64,000 bases of DNA from Aurantimicrobium minutum (GTDB taxonomy: Bacteria; Actinomycetota; Actinomycetes; Actinomycetales; Microbacteriaceae): positions 682,001-746,000 of the forward strand of contig NZ_JARXXV010000001.1 in assembly GCF_029893825.1 (NCBI RefSeq), given 5' to 3'. Below the pieces are notes generated by a model, which saw only the letters and a list, made by a program, of their open reading frames with translations, had not been told where the DNA came from and did no database searches. This document shows, one piece after another, positions 8,598 to 16,895 of the stretch (positions are counted from its first letter, which is position 1; each line of letters opens with the position of its first letter). The position numbers were made by a program, and so were the translations under genes.

Positions 8598-9152
8598 TTA
8601 CTTCTTATTACCGGTGCTTGTGTCACCGTTGTCTTCGGAAGCTCTCAGCTGGCTCAGCGCAGCCCATCTCGGGTCAATCGTCTCATCCAGCGCGGGATCC
8701 AGTGGTTTAGCCAAACGTTCACCAGTCTCAGGATCGAGACCAGCACAATCTGGACGGCATACCGGCTGGAACGGAAGTGCGAGCACTACCGCTTCCCTGA
8801 CTAGAGGTTCAAGATCCACGTGGTCGTCGTGAACCTCATAATCAAATGCTTCGTCTACAGAATACGCGAAAAGTTCTTGAAATTCGACTTCGAGGTCTTG
8901 CTCGATGGGGTCAAGGCATCTTCCGCACTCCCCGACAGCTGTAGTTTCGACCTCTGCAGTGACCAAAATGCCATCTCCGAGGGACTCTAAACGCAGGTCG
9001 AGGTGAATGTTTTCGCCCGCAGGAACAGCAATGATTCCTTCGCCCAACTTTTCTGGCGCAGCAATATCAAGCTCACGCTCCCGGTGTTCACCGGGGCGGT
9101 GCATGAGGTCGAAGACCTCAATAGTGAAAGGAGTTTTGACGAATTTACTCAC
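8598..9152 (-). CDS. YceD/DUF177 family protein
   Basis: 184 aa. DUF177 proteins are co-transcribed with rpmF in most bacteria and are implicated in 23S rRNA or large-subunit biogenesis. The exact role in actinobacteria is not settled. Visible features are the central CGRCLDPIEQDLEVEF and the later CRPDCAGLDPETGERL, two cysteine pairs typical of the family, plus an acidic linker. The start is GTG at 9152. There is no Shine-Dalgarno, but TAGACT ends 6 nt upstream, so the operon probably begins with a leaderless mRNA. It is the first gene of yceD-rpmF-rnc-mutM. Confidence 0.9.
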   Translation of the reverse strand: MSKFVKTPFTIEVFDLMHRPGEHRERELDIAAPEKLGEGIIAVPAGENIHLDLRLESLGDGILVTAEVETTAVGECGRCLDPIEQDLEVEFQELFAYSVDEAFDYEVHDDHVDLEPLVREAVVLALPFQPVCRPDCAGLDPETGERLAKPLDPALDETIDPRWAALSQLRASEDNGDTSTGNKK

Positions 9153-9158
9153 GGGATA

Positions 9159-9164
9159 AGTCTA
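9159..9164 (-). promoter_or_regulatory. -10 box, leaderless promoter of yceD-rpmF-rnc-mutM
   Basis: TAGACT on the minus strand, 6 nt before the GTG at 9152. Transcription would start at or beside the start codon. It fixes the yceD start. Confidence 0.55.
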
Positions 9165-10301
9165 GGGCTCAAGCCGGGAAGCAACTTTTCCTGTCAGACT
9201 TCGCCCAATGCGCTGCACTGGTTTTTCTACCAAAGTTCTCGCAATGAGGGTGAAGAGTATTGACACGATCGTGATGGCCACAGATTCGGTCAAGAAAAAC
9301 ACCACCCATTTGCCGGGAGGATACGGCCCACTTGGTGTTCCCAGCACAATGTTTGTCCACTGAATCAGTGGCTGGTGGAACACATACACACCAAATGAAT
9401 AAGCACCCATAAAGGCCATGACTTTGGCTTTGCGTGTGCCAGGTGTGACTTCAAACTTGGTCAATTGCAAAATCAGGAACGCAAAGATGGGGGCAGCAAA
9501 GTAGGTGATGTTGTAGCGATACGAATCCCAGTGCCACGCATCTTCGATAAAGAACATCGAGACCACGAGCGCAATGGAGAGTGCAAAGAGCCACCAGTTA
9601 CGAAAACGAGCAAGCTGGGGCAGATACTTTCTCAGCAGCAAGCCAATACCAAATCCAAGGAATGCGCGACCAACTGCTTCAAACCCTCGAATAGGTCCGC
9701 TGTATTCGATGAAGGAAGCATCTGAGGTCAAGCCATACCAGAGCATGAAGTAACCGGCAGCGATCGCTGCCAGGATTCCAAGTCCCCACTTAATCGCCGT
9801 CAGCGGTGCATACACAACGTTGGCAATCCACTCAGCAGACAGCGACCACAGCGGAACGTTGATAGCAATGGCGGCCGCGAGAAGCACCTGAAGCAGCAAG
9901 AACGCGATCAGCAAAATATGTGTGCGCTCATCGGCAGGCAGACCCACCAAGCTGCCATAGGGAGGGTTGAACTGGTCGCGACTGACCAATACGTCTCGTT
10001 CCCAATTCAAGGCAATCAATGCGGTAATCAGTGAAGTTACGGCAAGCGGCCAGAAACGGAATACACGCTTGAGAATAAATACTCCTGATGCGCGGCCTAA
10101 CTGTTTTCCTCTGTGGGGCATGCTGGGCCAGAGCACAAAGCCGCTAAGCACGAAGAAAAAATCGACAAACAGGTAGAACGAAGCCAGCTGCTGGAAATCT
10201 TGTGTAGCACTTACGGTGACGTGAAATGCCAGCACACCCAAGGCGGCAACACCGCGCATCCCATCAAGGACAAGGAAGCGAGGCTGGGCTGTTGTGGTCA
10301 C
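9162..10301 (-). CDS. Membrane acyltransferase, OafA/YrhL (acyltransferase 3) family
   Basis: 379 aa with about 10 predicted membrane segments. Family members transfer acetyl or other acyl groups to extracellular sugars, lipids or peptidoglycan. The N-terminal motif RFLVLDGMRGVAALGVLAFH (Arg and the active-site His) and the FFVLSGFVL segment are diagnostic. The start is GTG at 10301 with AGAGGA 9 nt upstream. A longer frame reaching 10373 would end against the tRNA-Leu gene, so it is rejected. There is no periplasmic SGNH domain. The substrate is unknown and no sugar-biosynthesis cluster lies nearby. Confidence 0.85.
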   Translation of the reverse strand: MTTTAQPRFLVLDGMRGVAALGVLAFHVTVSATQDFQQLASFYLFVDFFFVLSGFVLWPSMPHRGKQLGRASGVFILKRVFRFWPLAVTSLITALIALNWERDVLVSRDQFNPPYGSLVGLPADERTHILLIAFLLLQVLLAAAIAINVPLWSLSAEWIANVVYAPLTAIKWGLGILAAIAAGYFMLWYGLTSDASFIEYSGPIRGFEAVGRAFLGFGIGLLLRKYLPQLARFRNWWLFALSIALVVSMFFIEDAWHWDSYRYNITYFAAPIFAFLILQLTKFEVTPGTRKAKVMAFMGAYSFGVYVFHQPLIQWTNIVLGTPSGPYPPGKWVVFFLTESVAITIVSILFTLIARTLVEKPVQRIGRSLTGKVASRLEP

Positions 10302-10352
10302 GAAAGTGAATCCTCTCAGGAGGGAGTGAGCGGAGAGAACCAGAATGACACA

Positions 10353-10358
10353 TAAACT
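10353..10358 (+). promoter_or_regulatory. Putative -10 box for tRNA-Leu
   Basis: TAAACT ends 15 nt before the first base of the tRNA. Position and similarity to the other -10 boxes here are the only support; no clear -35 is seen. Confidence 0.4.
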
Positions 10359-10373
10359 AGACAGGTAACACAC

Positions 10374-10455
10374 GCGGGAGTGGTGAAATTGGTATACACG
10401 CCAGATTTAGGTTCTGGTGCCGAGAGGCGTGAGGGTTCAAGTCCCTTCTCCCGTA
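10374..10455 (+). tRNA. tRNA-Leu, anticodon UAG
   Basis: The 82-nt class II tRNA folds with acceptor GCGGGAG/CTCCCGT (first pair G-U), a D-loop with TGGT and a long variable arm. The anticodon stem reads CCAGA-TTTAGGT-TCTGG (anticodon TAG), and the T-arm is GAGGG-TTCAAGT-CCCTT. The discriminator is A and CCA is not encoded. It decodes CUA and, by wobble, other CUN codons. Confidence 0.95.
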
Positions 10456-10462
10456 CAAATAC

Positions 10463-10496
10463 TTCGTAAGTCAATGAAGTTCGTAAGTCAATGAAG
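10463..10496 (+). repeat. 17-bp perfect tandem duplication
   Basis: TTCGTAAGTCAATGAAG occurs twice in a row (10463-10479 and 10480-10496), between the tRNA-Leu and the first dedA gene. It looks like a slippage or recent duplication in the spacer; no function can be read from it. Confidence 0.85.
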
Positions 10497-10507
10497 AAAG
10501 AGCACAC

Positions 10508-11155
10508 ATGCTTCACGCTTCCGCTTTAGACGGACAGATGGCTGACCTGTTCTCTCAAGTTGGTGTGGTTGTTTTTTACCTCGTGGTGTGGGGACTTGTT
10601 TTCGCGGGGACCGGTCTGTTCGTCGGTGCATTTATCCCCTTCATTACCGGTGACTCTCTCTTGTTTGCCTCTGGCTTGGTCACGGCAGCTACTCCCGAAC
10701 TGAGTATCTGGATCTTGGGCCTTGGTGTGGGTATCGCTGCATTCGTTGGCGATCAAGTCGGCTTTGTGCTGGGTAGACACTTGGGCAGACCCTATTTGGA
10801 TCGCAAGAGTGGACCGCGCATGAAGCGCATCATTGCGCGCGTGGATAAGTTTTATCAGTCCTACGGCTGGTGGTCAGTCGTCATTGCCCGATTCATTCCG
10901 TGGGCTCGTGTTTTCGTTCCCTGGGTTGCCGGCATCGGCAAGATGAACTACTTCAAGTTCCTCACCAGCAACTTCGTAGGTGCTGTTGCTTGGGGTATTG
11001 GTCTGACCTTGGTTGGCTACTACGCAGCGAGTATTCCCGGGGTAAAGGCAGCCGCCTATGTCATTGCTGGTTTCTTCATTACCGCGTCCATCATCTTCAG
11101 CATTCGGACCTGGGTTATTGAACGTCGCGATCGCGCGCAAAACACTGAGAACTAG
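10508..11155 (+). CDS. DedA-family membrane protein (variant lacking the conserved Glu)
   Basis: 215 aa. DedA proteins are inner-membrane transporters or scramblases linked to lipid carriers such as undecaprenyl phosphate and to proton-coupled homeostasis. Visible are the re-entrant segment near residues 32-58, the motif IARFIPWARVFVPWVAGIGKMNY with both conserved arginines, and the C-terminal amphipathic helix. The acidic membrane residue seen as Glu33 in the second copy is Gly34 here, while the GD (48-49) is kept. The start ATG at 10508 has a weak AAAGAG. A second dedA follows 42 bp downstream. Confidence 0.88.
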   Translation: MLHASALDGQMADLFSQVGVVVFYLVVWGLVFAGTGLFVGAFIPFITGDSLLFASGLVTAATPELSIWILGLGVGIAAFVGDQVGFVLGRHLGRPYLDRKSGPRMKRIIARVDKFYQSYGWWSVVIARFIPWARVFVPWVAGIGKMNYFKFLTSNFVGAVAWGIGLTLVGYYAASIPGVKAAAYVIAGFFITASIIFSIRTWVIERRDRAQNTEN

Positions 11156-11197
11156 CTGAAAGCACCCTCCATGCCCTGCCGGTAGGCTGGACGCATT

Positions 11198-11971
11198 ATG
11201 CATACCGCGTTGATTCCTTGGCTTGACCCTGCAAACCTGATCGACGGGTTTGGTCCCTACGCCCTTCTCGGCGTTGCTTTCATCGTCTTCGCAGAGACTG
11301 GCCTCCTGGTTGGTTTCTTACTTCCAGGCGACACCCTGCTCATCTCTGCGGGTGTGCTCACCGTCACCGACACGTTCGGTGCCAACATCTTTGTAGTCTG
11401 TGCCGCCATTACTGCTGGTGCATTTTTCGGTGGTGAAGTCGGGTATCTCATTGGCCATAAATTTGGCCCGAGTGTGTTTGAGAAAAATGAGAGTGGCTTC
11501 TTCAGTAAGAAAAACGTAGAACGCACCAACGGCTTCTTCATTCGATACGGCGGTCTGGCCGTCATCATTGCGCGTTTCGTTCCTGTTGTGCGCACCTTCG
11601 CTCCTGTTGCCGCCGGTGTTGGCCACATGAACTACAAGAAATACACCCTCTATAACTTGATTGGCGCCATCATCTGGGGCTCCGGGTTGACCGCAATTGG
11701 TTATGGCGTGGGACACATTCCCGTCGTTGCTGACTTCGTTCAGAAATACATCGACATTGTGCTCTTGGGCGTTGTCGTGATCGTGCTGATCCCCAGCATC
11801 TATCACTACATCCAGGCCGTCATGAAGGCTCGTCGCGCCAAGAAGGAAGCTGCTTTCAAGCACACTCCCGAAGGTCATGTGGTTACGCATGAGGAAGCAG
11901 AGAAGCTTGTTCTCAAGCAAGATGACTTCCTACAAAAGCCTCACGGCAAGCACGACGCTGCCTCGAACTAG
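11198..11971 (+). CDS. DedA-family membrane protein (canonical)
   Basis: 257 aa and closer to the family consensus than its neighbour: FAETGLLVGFLLPGDTLL (31-48) holds Glu33 and Asp45, and IARFVPVVRTFAPVAAGVGHMNYKKY holds the two arginines shown in E. coli YqjA to be needed for function. The extra C-terminal tail (about 215-257) is charged and cytosolic. A -10-like TAGGCT lies 9 nt before the ATG. The PhzF gene begins 2 bp after its stop, so the two are probably co-transcribed. Candidate functions are lipid-carrier recycling or membrane homeostasis. Confidence 0.93.
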   Translation: MHTALIPWLDPANLIDGFGPYALLGVAFIVFAETGLLVGFLLPGDTLLISAGVLTVTDTFGANIFVVCAAITAGAFFGGEVGYLIGHKFGPSVFEKNESGFFSKKNVERTNGFFIRYGGLAVIIARFVPVVRTFAPVAAGVGHMNYKKYTLYNLIGAIIWGSGLTAIGYGVGHIPVVADFVQKYIDIVLLGVVVIVLIPSIYHYIQAVMKARRAKKEAAFKHTPEGHVVTHEEAEKLVLKQDDFLQKPHGKHDAASN

Positions 11972-11973
11972 TC

Positions 11974-12828
11974 ATGTCTGACACACACGTTCTTCGCCTC
12001 ACGGCCTTTAGTGACGACCCTGAGGGAGGAAATCCGGCAGGGGTTGTTCTTAATGCTTCAGGCTTGAGCGATGCAGAGATGCTCTCCATCGCGCACGAAG
12101 TGGGCTATAGCGAAACGGCATTCCTCACTCCTCACACCGATGTTGAGAACAGCTACCAGATTCGTTACTTCACCCCCGAAGCTGAAGTAGCTTTCTGCGG
12201 TCATGCCACCATCGCTTCCGGTGTGGTTTTGGGCCGTGAATACGGTGACGGCGTCTATGAACTGAGCACCAATGCAGGTCCCGTGGAAGTGGATGTCACC
12301 GTTGCTGGCCAGGATGTGGTGGCAACGCTCACCTCTCCCCCAGCATCTGTTCAACCACTCGAGCATGATCTTCTCTATGACCTGCTCGATGCTCTGGATT
12401 GGGACGAGTCTGTTCTCGACACCCGTTTCACTCCCGCCGTGGGATTTGTGGGCAATGCCCACCCCATCGTGGTCCTGGACAGCCGAGAGACTCTCGCCTC
12501 GATGGACTATGACTTTGATGTCTTAGGCGATCTGATGAAAGAGCATGGCTGGACCACAATCCAGTTGGTGTATCCAGATGAGGGAGACCCCCACGGTCGC
12601 AGATGGCACTCACGCAACCCAGCACCTTCGGTCGGAATATATGAAGACCCTGCCACTGGTTCTGCCGCGGCAGCCTTAGGTGCCTATTTTCGTGACACCG
12701 GCATCTATGGCACGGGAGATCACGTCACCATTTTTCAAGGTGATGACATGGGGCGTCCCAGCTCAATCCTGCTCACTATTGGTGGTTCCAGAATGAAGAT
12801 TTCTGGCACCGCAACAGATCTGAACTAG
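11974..12828 (+). CDS. PhzF-family isomerase/epimerase-like protein
   Basis: 284 aa. The fold is related to diaminopimelate epimerase. Family members include the phenazine enzyme PhzF and many proteins without an assigned reaction. Seen are the N-terminal FSDDPEGGNPAGVVL, the catalytic-acid segment YSETAFL, FCGHATIASG, and EDPATGSAAAALG near the C-terminus, all diagnostic. No phenazine genes are nearby, so that role is unlikely. The gene begins 2 bp after the second dedA and ends overlapping the convergent SDR gene by 4 nt (shared CTAG). Confidence 0.9.
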   Translation: MSDTHVLRLTAFSDDPEGGNPAGVVLNASGLSDAEMLSIAHEVGYSETAFLTPHTDVENSYQIRYFTPEAEVAFCGHATIASGVVLGREYGDGVYELSTNAGPVEVDVTVAGQDVVATLTSPPASVQPLEHDLLYDLLDALDWDESVLDTRFTPAVGFVGNAHPIVVLDSRETLASMDYDFDVLGDLMKEHGWTTIQLVYPDEGDPHGRRWHSRNPAPSVGIYEDPATGSAAAALGAYFRDTGIYGTGDHVTIFQGDDMGRPSSILLTIGGSRMKISGTATDLN

Positions 12829-13517
12829 CTAAACGCTTCTACAGGAACATCCTTGTCATCGTTCACGATGGCAGCAACGATGCGCGCAGCAACAGCATCA
12901 GGATCCAGCCCCTGAGGCATTGCTGGTGCAACGCCAGCGATAGCGCGGGTGGCTAAACCTGTCTCAGTGTGAGGAGGTCTAGTGTCCACGACTCGAATGC
13001 CTTCACGGCGCAGTTCACGTTGCGCGGCAAACACAAACGCCTTGAGTCCCGCCTTGGAAGCACCGTAGGCAGCCATGCCTGCTGTGGGCATATCCGAAAT
13101 CACTCCGGAGATGGTCAGCACGAATGGTTCACTGCCGGCGGCCTTCGCTGCGCCCAGTGCAGGAATGGCTTCTGTGATGAGCTCAATGGGGCTGGTTTGG
13201 TTGATTGCCTGCAGTTGCTGAAGAGTCTGGGCTTCAAGTTCAGAAACAGGACCAAAAGCAACAACGCCATGTGCTGCCACGATGCCATCTAATTGCCCCG
13301 CGGAAGTCACGGTGTGAATCAGTGACGTGGCAGCACCTGGCAAAGACAGATCAAGTGTGAACAACTCTGCAGGAATACCTAGTGCTTGGAGTGCATCAGC
13401 ATTTCTCCCCGTGAGAACCAGGGAAGAACCTGCGTTGTGAAGTTGACGGGCAATGCGAGACCCCAGTGCACCGGTAGCACCGGTGACCAGGATTCTTTTA
13501 CCAGCAACATCTGTCAT
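12825..13517 (-). CDS. Short-chain dehydrogenase/reductase (SDR)
   Basis: 230 aa. The Rossmann motif ILVTGATGALGSRIA near the N-terminus, the AAHGV (NAG-like) strand, and the catalytic Ser (ISGVISDMP) and Tyr-x3-Lys (YGASKAG) identify a classical SDR that uses NAD(P)H. Its start overlaps the rdgB stop by 4 nt, so it is the last gene of the DUF3039-murI-rph-rdgB operon, and its stop interlocks with that of PhzF. The substrate cannot be inferred. Its link to the rest of the operon may simply be gene packing. Confidence 0.9.
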   Translation of the reverse strand: MTDVAGKRILVTGATGALGSRIARQLHNAGSSLVLTGRNADALQALGIPAELFTLDLSLPGAATSLIHTVTSAGQLDGIVAAHGVVAFGPVSELEAQTLQQLQAINQTSPIELITEAIPALGAAKAAGSEPFVLTISGVISDMPTAGMAAYGASKAGLKAFVFAAQRELRREGIRVVDTRPPHTETGLATRAIAGVAPAMPQGLDPDAVAARIVAAIVNDDKDVPVEAFS

Positions 13518-14098
13518 GAACTCAACCTTTCTGCCAGGGCACGAAGCGCTCGAGCACGATGGCTCAGTGCATTCTTTTCTGCCGGGTCCAAGATAGCCGC
13601 AGTGACCTCATAACCTTCAGGAATGAAAATGGGGTCATAACCAAAGCCGTTGACGCCATGAACTTCCTTCGCCAGAGTTCCTGGCCAGTTGCCCACCACA
13701 ACAAACTCTTCACTTGTCTCAGGGTTCACCACGGCAATATGGCAGGTGAAGTGTGCCCCACGATCCCCGTCTCGAACATCACTGAGTTGGTCCAGTAAGA
13801 GTTGGACATTTGCAGCATTGTCCTTCTTCGCTCCTGCCCAGCGGGCAGAGAAAATGCCAGGAGCACCGCCAAGAACTTCAACACACAAACCAGAATCATC
13901 CGAGAGCGAAGGTAGTCCCGTGTGAGCGGCAGCTGCCCGCGCTTTGATCAGCGCGTTCTCTGCAAAGCTCACACCGTCTTCAACAGGTTCTGGCCCGTCG
14001 TAACCAATGACGGTAATTCCTGGTATGAGCTCGCCCAAGATTGCATTGAATTCCTCAATCTTGTGCTGATTGTGGGTGGCGAGCACGAAGGTGTTCAT
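13514..14098 (-). CDS. rdgB: XTP/dITP diphosphatase (RdgB/HAM1)
   Basis: 194 aa. This house-cleaning enzyme hydrolyses dITP, XTP and ITP to monophosphates and keeps deaminated purines out of DNA and RNA. Signature segments are LATHNQHKIEEF at the N-terminus, SLSDDSGLCVEVLGGAPGIFSARWAG in the middle, and GVNGFGYDPIFIPEG. It lies 3 bp downstream of rph, the usual actinobacterial arrangement, and overlaps the SDR start by 4 nt. Confidence 0.95.
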   Translation of the reverse strand: MNTFVLATHNQHKIEEFNAILGELIPGITVIGYDGPEPVEDGVSFAENALIKARAAAAHTGLPSLSDDSGLCVEVLGGAPGIFSARWAGAKKDNAANVQLLLDQLSDVRDGDRGAHFTCHIAVVNPETSEEFVVVGNWPGTLAKEVHGVNGFGYDPIFIPEGYEVTAAILDPAEKNALSHRARALRALAERLSS

Positions 14099-14101
14099 AA
14101 T

Positions 14102-14836
14102 TTAGGCAAGAGCCTGAAGTTGGAAGTTGGTGAGGTCTTCAGCACCGGCAACGGCCAAGTCCAGAAGCGAGTTCAACTCATTGCGGTCGAAAGGTGCGCC
14201 TTCAGCAGTTCCCTGAACTTCAACAAAGAGTCCGCGACCGGTGACCACGACATTCATGTCGGTCTCCGCGCGGACATCTTCGACATAGGCGAGGTCAAGC
14301 ATGGGTGTGCCATCAATAATGCCCACCGATACGGCAGCAACACTGTCGATGAGGGGTTCTGCATTCTTGGCGATGTGTCCGTTTTCCTTGCCCCACGCGA
14401 TTGCTTCGGCGAGCGCGACATAGGCGCCAGTGATTGCTGCGGTTCGAGTGCCACCATCTGCCTGCAATACATCGCAGTCAATCACGATGGTGTTTTCACC
14501 GAGTGCCTTGGTGTTGACCACAGCACGCAGTGAGCGGCCAATCAGTCGCGAAATTTCGTGGGTGCGGCCACCAATCTTTCCCTTAACCGCTTCACGATCC
14601 ATGCGAGAGTTGGTGGAGCGAGGAATCATGGCGTATTCGGCGGTGACCCAGCCTTTACCCTTGCCCGTCATCCATCGGGGAACACCTGGGGTGAAGGATG
14701 CAGTGCACAACACTTTGGTCTTGCCGAAAGAGATCAGCGCAGAACCTTCTGCTTGTTCACTCCAGCCGCGCTCAATAGTGATTTCACGAAGCTGGTTGAC
14801 GTCGCGCCCGTCTGCACGGGTGATGTTCTCAGACAT
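14102..14836 (-). CDS. rph: Ribonuclease PH
   Basis: 244 aa. This phosphate-dependent 3'-5' exoribonuclease trims tRNA 3' ends. Family segments visible are the opening [51 protein letters not shown], and [20 protein letters not shown] with its conserved acidic residues. AAAGGA lies 4 nt before the ATG. It is 8 bp downstream of murI and 3 bp upstream of rdgB in the same operon. Confidence 0.96.
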   Translation of the reverse strand: MSENITRADGRDVNQLREITIERGWSEQAEGSALISFGKTKVLCTASFTPGVPRWMTGKGKGWVTAEYAMIPRSTNSRMDREAVKGKIGGRTHEISRLIGRSLRAVVNTKALGENTIVIDCDVLQADGGTRTAAITGAYVALAEAIAWGKENGHIAKNAEPLIDSVAAVSVGIIDGTPMLDLAYVEDVRAETDMNVVVTGRGLFVEVQGTAEGAPFDRNELNSLLDLAVAGAEDLTNFQLQALA

Positions 14837-14844
14837 AGGTTCCT

Positions 14845-15684
14845 TTAGTTGTGGGGAAGATTAATAGCGCCGGTGGGGGTGTAATCCACGGTGAAGACAT
14901 GAGGTCCTAGAAAAAGCGAGGATAAACGCAGGAACTCTGCTGTGTTATCTCCGGTTGCTTCATAACGATAGGTGGGAGGAGTGGGGTCTATTCGGTCCAG
15001 CTCACGGTTTACCAGCTCGCGATATACATCTTTCGCCGTCTCGTTATCACTGGAAACCAGTCGCACGTGATCGCCCATGACATAGGAGATAGCTCCACGA
15101 AGGAAGGGGTAGTGCGTGCAGCCGAGCACCAAGGTGTCTACTTCAGCCTTGATGAGCGGCTGGAGGTATTCGCGAGCAACGTGGAGCACGTCTGCTCCAC
15201 TGGTTTGACCAGCTTCAACGAATTCCACGAAGCGTGGGGCTGCCTGGGTGAAGAGTTCTAGCTGCGGAGCTGCAGCAAAGGCATCGTTATAGGCGCGGGA
15301 GTTGATAGTTGCGGTAGTCCCAATCACACCGATGCGGTTGTTGCGTGTGGCAGCTAGCGCTCCGCGCACTGCCGGCTGAATGACTTCCACCACGGGAACG
15401 TCATAGCGTTCGCGAGCATCGCGCAGCATGGCAGCACTGGCGGTGTTGCACGCAATAACGAGCATCTTGACGCCTTGATCCACCAGTTGGTCCATGACGT
15501 TGAGGGAGTAGGTGCGCACATCAGCGATGCTCTTAGTTCCATAAGGCGAGTGTGCGGTGTCACCGATGTAGGTGATGGATTCGTGTGGAAGTGAATCTCG
15601 AATAGCGCGGGCGACAGTCAGGCCTCCCACCCCGGAGTCGAAGACTCCGATTGGGGCGTTGCGGTTGAACTGGCCGCTAGTCAT
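14845..15684 (-). CDS. murI: Glutamate racemase
   Basis: 279 aa from the ATG at 15684. It converts L- to D-glutamate for peptidoglycan. The substrate loop [13 protein letters not shown] and the two catalytic cysteines ([10 protein letters not shown] and LGCTHYPFL) are present. A longer frame would run through the DUF3039 gene, so the ATG at 15684, which overlaps the DUF3039 stop by 8 nt, is the better start. It sits in a five-gene operon with rph and rdgB, an arrangement common in actinobacteria. Confidence 0.95.
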   Translation of the reverse strand: MTSGQFNRNAPIGVFDSGVGGLTVARAIRDSLPHESITYIGDTAHSPYGTKSIADVRTYSLNVMDQLVDQGVKMLVIACNTASAAMLRDARERYDVPVVEVIQPAVRGALAATRNNRIGVIGTTATINSRAYNDAFAAAPQLELFTQAAPRFVEFVEAGQTSGADVLHVAREYLQPLIKAEVDTLVLGCTHYPFLRGAISYVMGDHVRLVSSDNETAKDVYRELVNRELDRIDPTPPTYRYEATGDNTAEFLRLSSLFLGPHVFTVDYTPTGAINLPHN

Positions 15685-15958
15685 TCGCCATCTTTTCGTA
15701 GATCTCTTTACAGGTCTGGCAAATGGGGAACTTCTCCGGGTCGCGTCCGGGCGTCCACTTCTTGCCACACAGTGCCTTCACTGGCTTGCCAGAAAGTGCC
15801 GACTTGAGGATGTCATCCTTTTTCACGTAGTGAGAGAAACGATCGTGGTCGCCGTCTTCTAATTGCTCATTACGTAGCAGTTCTTCGAGCTCACGGTCGA
15901 GCGTTGCCGTGCCGCCACCGGTCTCCAGTGGAGTGCCATCAGGGAATGTCGGGCTCAT
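15677..15958 (-). CDS. DUF3039 family small protein
   Basis: 93 aa, found almost only in actinobacteria and with no known function. The C-terminal half carries ALCGKKW followed by ICQTCKE, three cysteines that with a nearby His could form a zinc site. The N-terminal half is acidic. It is the promoter-proximal gene of the murI-rph-rdgB-SDR operon; TAGAAT lies 6 nt before the ATG with no Shine-Dalgarno, so it probably starts a leaderless mRNA. The function is not inferred. Confidence 0.85.
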   Translation of the reverse strand: MSPTFPDGTPLETGGGTATLDRELEELLRNEQLEDGDHDRFSHYVKKDDILKSALSGKPVKALCGKKWTPGRDPEKFPICQTCKEIYEKMAND

Positions 15959-15964
15959 ATGCCA

Positions 15965-15970
15965 ATTCTA
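15965..15970 (-). promoter_or_regulatory. -10 box, leaderless promoter of DUF3039-murI operon
   Basis: TAGAAT on the minus strand, 6 nt before the ATG at 15958. The divergent nucleotidyltransferase gene lies 210 bp away; the rest of that gap shows no other feature I can support. Confidence 0.5.
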
Positions 15971-16167
15971 TGAGGCGGAAGCCGCCTGAGAGAACCCTGT
16001 GTAAACAGTCACGAAAGGGCAACAAACACCGCAAATGTCTAGATTTTTCAGGTAAACGCGGAGTAAACTGAACATGACATAACGGGGTGTCGTTTCTATC
16101 GACATTTTCTGATGCCCGTTTTGCTTCTTCCCTGGTGCATCGAAGACACCACTCAAGGAGATTTACT

Positions 16168-16860
16168 ATGACTACGCAGGTTGTCATTCTTGCTGCCGGC
16201 ATGGGTAGCCGTCTGGGCCGCTCGCTACCTAAGCCACTGACTGAACTCAGCGACGGCCGCACCATTATGCAGCAGCAGATGGAGAACATTCGCTTTGCTT
16301 TCGGTGCAGACGTGCACATCACCGTTGTTGTCGGCTACAAGCTCGAGCACATCATCGAAGCATTCCCCGATGTGAACTTTGTCTACAACGAACAGTACGA
16401 CACCACCAACACCTCCAAGTCGTTGATGCGTGCACTGCGTGCGTCCAGCACCGGTGGGGTTCTGTGGATGAACGGTGACGTGGTCTTTGACCCAGCAGCA
16501 CTCGTGCGTGCTTCTGAATGGATCGTTCGCGACCAGTCCTTCGTCTCGGTCAACACTTCTTCTGTCTCTGACGAAGAGGTCAAGTACACCACCACTGCCG
16601 AGGGATACATCAAGGAACTCTCCAAGACCGTCAAGGGTGGTCTGGGTGAGGCTGTAGGTATCAACTACATCTCCGCCAAGGACAAGGCAGTGCTGTTGCG
16701 TCAGCTCACCAAGGTGAACGATCAGGACTACTTCGAGCGTGGTCTTGAGCTGGCCATCGAACAGGACGGTGTCCTGGTTGAGCCCGTCGACATCTCAGAC
16801 CTCTACGCAGTCGAAATTGACTTCGCCGAGGACCTTGAGCGCGCCAACCTCTTCGTCTAA
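16168..16860 (+). CDS. NTP transferase, LicC-like phosphocholine/sugar nucleotidyltransferase
   Basis: 230 aa. The opening VVILAAGMGSRLGRSLPKPL is the NTP-binding and signature loop of sugar-phosphate nucleotidyltransferases. The motifs YDTTNTSKSLMRA, LWMNGDVVFD and VEIDFAEDLERA match the LicC branch that makes CDP-choline or similar activated head groups. The start at 16168 is set by AAGGAG 7 nt upstream; a longer in-frame extension from 16087 has no support. It is followed 35 bp later by an ABC polysaccharide-type exporter. The product may be an activated decoration for an exported glycan; the actual substrate is unknown. Confidence 0.85.
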   Translation: MTTQVVILAAGMGSRLGRSLPKPLTELSDGRTIMQQQMENIRFAFGADVHITVVVGYKLEHIIEAFPDVNFVYNEQYDTTNTSKSLMRALRASSTGGVLWMNGDVVFDPAALVRASEWIVRDQSFVSVNTSSVSDEEVKYTTTAEGYIKELSKTVKGGLGEAVGINYISAKDKAVLLRQLTKVNDQDYFERGLELAIEQDGVLVEPVDISDLYAVEIDFAEDLERANLFV

Positions 16861-16882
16861 GCCCAATACAGCTTTCTAGTCG

Positions 16883-16888
16883 TAGGCT
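16883..16888 (+). promoter_or_regulatory. -10 box, leaderless promoter of ABC exporter
   Basis: TAGGCT, 7 nt before the GTG at 16896, in the 35-bp gap after the nucleotidyltransferase. It suggests the exporter pair can be transcribed separately. Confidence 0.5.
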
Positions 16889-16895
16889 CTATTTC

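Noticed and set aside
10302-10373. A 24-codon extension of the acyltransferase towards the tRNA gene
   Set aside because: It would reach the edge of tRNA-Leu and its promoter; the GTG at 10301 has its own AGAGGA.
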